Notes under the pieces: generated by a model | Told to the model about the DNA's origin: nothing | The model's database searches: none | The model's input: only the letters and a program-made list of their open reading frames with translations | Program-made: the position numbers and the translations under genes | Source of the DNA: Candidatus Aenigmatarchaeota archaeon | GTDB taxonomy: Archaea; Aenigmatarchaeota; Aenigmatarchaeia; QMZP01 | Direction: 5' to 3' | DNA length: 14,183 nucleotides | NCBI GenBank assembly: GCA_030672315.1 | Contig: DAOVGQ010000025.1 | Span: forward strand, 1-14,183 | In this document: positions 11,591-14,183 of the stretch, piece by piece | How the letters are laid out: each line of letters starts with the position of its first letter | Numbering within the stretch: the first letter of the stretch is position 1

Positions 11591-12198
11591 AGCTTGAAAT
11601 TAAGGAGCGCAAGAAGAACACTCTCATGAAGAGGGAGGAGGCCCTGGTTTCAATAGAGCATGGGGGCAAGGCCACACCGAACAGGAAGCAGGTCCTCGCC
11701 GAGGTGGCCAGGCTTCTCAATGCCAGGCCCGAGGGCATCATAATCGACAGGATAACCACCCCAGGAGGCAGGACTACTTCCGAGGCAAGGGTCCTTGCCT
11801 ATTCTAGAAAGGAGGACATACCTGCCTGGAGGCTCAAGAAGATGGAGCAGAGACTTGCCAAGGCAAAGAAGAAGGCTGAAGAGAAGCCCCCTGAAAAACC
11901 TGAAGGGAAAAAGCCAGAGGAGCCCACGGAGCCGTCTGGCGAAGAAGCCAAAGAGAGCGTCGAGAAAAAGCCAAGGGGGGAGGCCGAGGAAGAGACCGCT
12001 GAGGAAAAGCCGGTTGAGGGGCCAGGACAGGAGGAACCTGCAAAAGAGGAGAAATCTCCTAAAGAGAAACCAGGAGAAGAGAGGCCCCAAGAAGCTCCTT
12101 CTGGAGAGAAGCCCGGGGAGAAAACCACGCCGGATGAGGACAGACCGCCTGAAGAGAAAAAGAGTGAAAAGGCCAAGCCTGAAGAAAAGGCCAGGTGA
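11587..12198 (+). CDS. rps24e: Ribosomal protein S24e with ~105-residue low-complexity tail
   Basis: 203 residues, twice the usual archaeal length of about 95-100. The core (1-95) is canonical S24e: [58 protein letters not shown]. From about residue 96 the sequence is almost only Glu, Lys, Pro, Gly and Ala ([21 protein letters not shown] and similar), presumably disordered. The reading frame stays open over 300 bases of repetitive purine-rich DNA, so the extension is real and not a frameshift artefact. The start is GTG 11587, four bases overlapping the upstream stop, with Shine-Dalgarno GAGGTGG. S24e binds the 30S body and helps rRNA processing. The tail resembles that of S27ae directly downstream. 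Confidence 0.94.
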   Translation: MKLEIKERKKNTLMKREEALVSIEHGGKATPNRKQVLAEVARLLNARPEGIIIDRITTPGGRTTSEARVLAYSRKEDIPAWRLKKMEQRLAKAKKKAEEKPPEKPEGKKPEEPTEPSGEEAKESVEKKPRGEAEEETAEEKPVEGPGQEEPAKEEKSPKEKPGEERPQEAPSGEKPGEKTTPDEDRPPEEKKSEKAKPEEKAR

Positions 12199-12203
12199 TT
12201 CTT

Positions 12204-12599
12204 ATGGCAAAGAAGGGCAAGGAGGCAAAGAGAAGGGAAAAGAAGCAGAGGACAGGCAAGAAGCACATGTCAGTCAAGGTTCATGAATATTATGAGGTAA
12301 GCGGCGATTCTGTCACAAGAAAGAGGAAGTCATGCCCGAGGTGCGGGCCAGGTGCCTGGCTTGCAGAGCACAAGGGCAGGCTCTATTGCGGGAAGTGCGG
12401 ATACACAGAGTTCGAGAAGAGGCAGGGGGAAACCCCGGTAGTAGAGAAGCCCCCTGAAAGGCCTGAGGCTGAGAGACCTGGTCCAGAACAGGATGAAGGG
12501 AAGCCATCAGAGGCCGCAGCTGAAAAGCCGGCAGAAGCGAAAAAAGAAGAGCAGGCAGCCCCTGAGAAGGAAGCCACCCGTGAAAACACAGGCGGATAA
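12204..12599 (+). CDS. rps27ae: Ribosomal protein S27ae with N- and C-terminal extensions
   Basis: 131 residues against about 50-60 for typical archaeal S27ae. Core: [43 protein letters not shown], the C-x2-C and C-x2-C zinc ribbon of S27ae. Residues 1-22 are a Lys/Arg-rich extension ([20 protein letters not shown]). After EFEKR a tail of about 60 residues is rich in Glu, Pro, Ala and Lys. ATG 12204 is chosen because AGGTGATT stands at the right distance; a GTG at 12195, overlapping the S24e stop by four bases, would add three residues. The tail starts with [12 protein letters not shown], close to [12 protein letters not shown] in S24e, pointing to duplication or recombination between the two. 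It converges with the KH gene with five bases between the stops. Confidence 0.93.
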   Translation: MAKKGKEAKRREKKQRTGKKHMSVKVHEYYEVSGDSVTRKRKSCPRCGPGAWLAEHKGRLYCGKCGYTEFEKRQGETPVVEKPPERPEAERPGPEQDEGKPSEAAAEKPAEAKKEEQAAPEKEATRENTGG

Positions 12600-12604
12600 T
12601 CATA

Positions 12605-13099
12605 CTATCTTTTTCTGAGCTTCGCATACACATAGCCGTGCGAGCGGCCTTTCAGAATCCCTTCCACTGCCTTCTCGGCAGCAGGAACCTCGTCCTGCTT
12701 GCCTATTATTGCAACTGTCTTGCCATAGACAGAAATCAGGCAGTTGGTGTCGTGCTCGAGAATCCTTCTTGTGGCCCCCCTCCTGCCTATAACCCTGGCC
12801 ATGAGGCGCTTGATGGTCTTTTCTGACTCTCCCTGGAGACTTACTATCCTGAGTTCGTAGTCCTCCCCCAGAAGCAGCATGGCCCTTTCAGGGGAGAATC
12901 CCCTTCCCACCGCCTTTACAACCTCTGCAGTCCTCATGACCATCAGGGGGTCATCACCCTCTATAACAACCCCCTCGGTTATGGTTATCCGGGTCCTGCT
13001 CTGCCTCTCCAGCTCGGCCTTGACAGAGCCGTCCCTGCCTATCAGAACGCCCTTCCTGTCATCGGGTATGTTGACTTCCTCCATCACAGAATCAACCAT
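12605..13099 (-). CDS. Two-KH-domain protein, archaeal Pno1/Dim2-like
   Basis: 164 residues. The first KH domain has the GxxG loop IGRDGSVK (20-27), the second IGRRGATR (104-111), followed by NCLISVYGKTVAIIG. The spacing and the FSPERAMLLL link between the domains match archaeal homologues of eukaryotic Pno1/Dim2. In eukaryotes this factor binds the 3' end of small-subunit rRNA and recruits the dimethylase and nuclease; the archaeal role in 16S maturation is inferred from that. ATG 13099 is the outermost start; an ATG five codons in (MEEVNIPD) is equally possible, and no clear ribosome site separates them. In many archaea it sits with aIF1A and RIO1 kinase; RIO1 is missing from this interval. 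Confidence 0.9.
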   Translation of the reverse strand: MVDSVMEEVNIPDDRKGVLIGRDGSVKAELERQSRTRITITEGVVIEGDDPLMVMRTAEVVKAVGRGFSPERAMLLLGEDYELRIVSLQGESEKTIKRLMARVIGRRGATRRILEHDTNCLISVYGKTVAIIGKQDEVPAAEKAVEGILKGRSHGYVYAKLRKR

Positions 13100-13179
13100 C
13101 AGAATTTCATGTTTTTTCGTACACTTGTGCCCTTTGGGGTACGTTTTTGGCGAAAGTGGCAGCTTCCGTAAAAAAGGTG

Positions 13180-13494
13180 TTAGGCGTAGCCCCTCTTCCT
13201 GAGCCAGGCCATCTGGGTCTTGTTGTATATCCAGACGATGTCGCCCTTCTCGTCCCCCTCGACCTCCCAGGGCTCGACTATAACTATGTCCCCTGTCCTT
13301 ACTGTTATCCTCTTCCTGAATTTTCCAGGGATTCTGCAGAGTCTTGTCCTTTCGTCCTTGCAGGAGACCCTGAACCTGGAGGCCCCAAGTATCTGTTCTA
13401 TCTCTCCCATCACCTGCTTCCCCCTGGGGAGCCTCACCCTCACGGGCTCCTCTCCCGGGAGCTCTGGCCTGTCCCTATCCCTTAGCCATCGCAT
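13180..13494 (-). CDS. Translation initiation factor aIF1A
   Basis: 104 residues from ATG 13494. The S1-like OB fold is recognisable: VRVRLPRGKQVMGEIEQILGASRFRVSCKD, RIPGKFRKRITVRTGDIVIVEPW, and the closing DIVWIYNKTQMAWLRKRG. aIF1A binds the ribosomal A site and promotes initiation scanning/selection. Upstream in-frame codons exist to 13572, but they overlap the body of mazG and do not resemble aIF1A; GAGGGAGAAAC just before ATG 13494 supplies a ribosome site. It overlaps the mazG 3' end by 20 bases, an unusual pairing of an initiation factor with a nucleotide pyrophosphohydrolase. After the stop, CACCTTTTTTACGG on the minus strand could terminate transcription before the KH gene. Confidence 0.95.
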   Translation of the reverse strand: MRWLRDRDRPELPGEEPVRVRLPRGKQVMGEIEQILGASRFRVSCKDERTRLCRIPGKFRKRITVRTGDIVIVEPWEVEGDEKGDIVWIYNKTQMAWLRKRGYA

Positions 13495-13888
13495 GTTTCT
13501 CCCTCTTCTTTGCGTCCTGAAAATGCCCCATGGCATCCTCAGGCGACTCGGCCCTGGCGTCCCCGAATACATGGGGATGCCGCCTGATAATCTTGTCTCT
13601 GGTTTCTCTTAATATATCCCCGATATCGAATAAATGCTTTTCCCTGGCTATGTTGGCTGTGAAGACAATGGACCAGAGCAGGTCTCCCAGCTCCTCCCTG
13701 AGGTTCTCCATATCTCCCTTATTCATGGCCTCCCTGACCTCCTCGGCCTCGCCAAGCAGGTCCTCGACAGCAGAATCCAGTGTCTGACTGATATCCCAGG
13801 GGCACCCATCAGGGGACCTCAGGGTCTTCATTATATCGACTATATCGGCGAAGCTGTTCCCTGAATCCGGGGGCGTCTTTCCGGCCAT
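13475..13888 (-). CDS. mazG: MazG-type nucleoside triphosphate pyrophosphohydrolase
   Basis: 137 residues from ATG 13888. The MazG signature is clear: GCPWDISQTLDS (28-39), acidic residues Glu47, Glu50 and Glu54, then EELGDLLWSIVF (65-76) completing the E-x-x-E ... E-x-x-D magnesium site. DKIIRRHPHVFGD (98-110) closes it. The family hydrolyses NTPs or dNTPs to monophosphates and pyrophosphate, often removing aberrant nucleotides. Single-domain length, unlike the two-domain E. coli MazG. An upstream extension to 14044 is open but reads as unlike-family sequence, and a TATA box at 13911-13919 sits within it, so ATG 13888 with a leaderless transcript is chosen. The 3' end overlaps aIF1A. Confidence 0.92.
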   Translation of the reverse strand: MAGKTPPDSGNSFADIVDIMKTLRSPDGCPWDISQTLDSAVEDLLGEAEEVREAMNKGDMENLREELGDLLWSIVFTANIAREKHLFDIGDILRETRDKIIRRHPHVFGDARAESPEDAMGHFQDAKKREKHAMAKG

Positions 13889-13910
13889 AAGAGAAAGATG
13901 GCAACAGGGA

Positions 13911-13919
13911 TTAATAAAT
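13911..13919 (-). promoter_or_regulatory. TATA box of mazG-aIF1A
   Basis: On the minus strand ATTTATTAA is centred about 27 bases before ATG 13888, matching the leaderless layout of other genes here and confirming the chosen mazG start. Confidence 0.55.
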
Positions 13920-13937
13920 GATGGCATCGGGAATCTG

Positions 13938-14183
13938 TCAGTAAAGATACCCCAGAGTGAGCACGGCCTCCATGGGCTGGAACATGTAGTCAGCCCGGGA
14001 TGTGTCATCAGGGGCCATGTACATTGAAACGACTGTTCTTTCAACGCTCATGTCATCATCTGTTATGGTTCTCGTGTGTTCTGATGACCAGAGAATGAGC
14101 GATGCAAGGAGTATGCCCCAGTCATCCTGGGCCGGGGACTCTCTGGACAGCCAGGCTGTCCTCCCCAGGCCGCGCAAGACACC
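13938..14183 (-). CDS. C-terminal part of an unrecognised protein (5' end outside the window)
   Basis: The frame is open to the right edge, so the N-terminus is missing; 81 residues are visible. It contains QDDWGILLASLILWSSEHTR, a predicted amphipathic helix, then an acidic ITDDDMSVERTVVSMYM, and ends in PMEAVLTLGYLY. Codon use is GC-rich like the core genes and the gene is followed directly by the mazG promoter, which supports it being real. I do not recognise the family. Confidence 0.6.
   Translation of the reverse strand, partial: GVLRGLGRTAWLSRESPAQDDWGILLASLILWSSEHTRTITDDDMSVERTVVSMYMAPDDTSRADYMFQPMEAVLTLGYLY

Noticed and set aside
11650..12266. Long open frames antisense to, and in another frame of, S24e
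   Set aside because: They mirror the purine-rich, low-complexity S24e tail (Ser/Phe/Leu/Pro repeats opposite Glu/Lys codons); the S24e frame explains the composition.
13495..13572. 26-residue extension of aIF1A
   Set aside because: It lies inside mazG in another frame and resembles no aIF1A; a ribosome site stands before ATG 13494.
13889..14044. 52-residue extension of MazG
   Set aside because: It is unlike MazG N-termini, overlaps the C-terminus of the next gene and contains the mazG TATA box.
1..14183. CRISPR array, tRNA, rRNA, insertion sequence or integrase
   Set aside because: I looked for regular spaced repeats, cloverleaf or TTCGA/TTCAA arms with matching acceptor stems, and transposase-like frames, and saw none.

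Overview
The window is archaeal chromosomal DNA. The evidence is a TATA-binding protein, the RNA polymerase subunits Rpb7 (RpoE1) and Spt4/RpoE2, ribosomal proteins S24e and S27ae, aIF1A, a Pno1/Dim2-like KH protein and a Trm11-type tRNA methyltransferase. Many genes also have a TATA-like box about 25 bases before an ATG, the layout expected of leaderless archaeal transcripts. I cannot assign a lineage from sequence alone. A hydrogen-metabolising euryarchaeal or DPANN-type uncultivated archaeon would fit. I see no tRNA, rRNA, CRISPR array or transposase.

Layout. (1) 1-1318: the 3' end of a group 4 membrane-bound [NiFe]-hydrogenase operon, with a NuoH/EchB-type membrane subunit and a 2x[4Fe-4S] ferredoxin subunit. 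An unrecognised protein with a degenerate HExxH-like motif is wedged between them, and all three genes overlap. (2) 1319-2786: an AT-rich spacer with a possible 11-residue basic peptide gene, then a kinase-fold-like protein ending in a SEC-C zinc motif. (3) 2854-5620: a Trm11-like methyltransferase, a PPP-type phosphatase and TBP. The phosphatase-TBP spacer is a chimera of the 3' end of hycI and the 3' end of the methyltransferase gene, a scar of a past rearrangement. (4) 5641-7469: hydrogenase maturation genes. hycI (minus) diverges from hypC, which overlaps a 218-residue protein with a second HypC-like domain inside it; hypA follows after a tandem-repeat leader. (5) 7501-8726: a 93-residue orphan and an EamA/DMT transporter. 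(6) 8740-9959 (minus): a two-gene surface module, with a membrane-anchored S74 self-cleaving chaperone-domain protein overlapped by a secreted Cys-rich protein with a thrombospondin-1-like stretch. (7) 10134-12599: rpb7, an orphan, spt4, a 57-residue small gene, S24e and S27ae. (8) 12605-14183 (minus): KH protein, aIF1A, MazG and the C-terminal part of an unrecognised protein.

Two functional themes interlock. The hydrogenase subunits and hycI/hypC/HypC-like/hypA are the structural and maturation sides of one [NiFe] enzyme system. The rest is mostly transcription and translation core. Between the GC-rich core genes sit visibly AT-richer single genes (1590-2786, 4093-4872, 5027-5620, 7501-7782, 10801-11133, 11417-11590), several with their own leaderless promoter, as if inserted one at a time. 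The observations most worth following are the hycI/trm chimeric scar, the extended HypC-like protein and the S74/Cys-rich pair.
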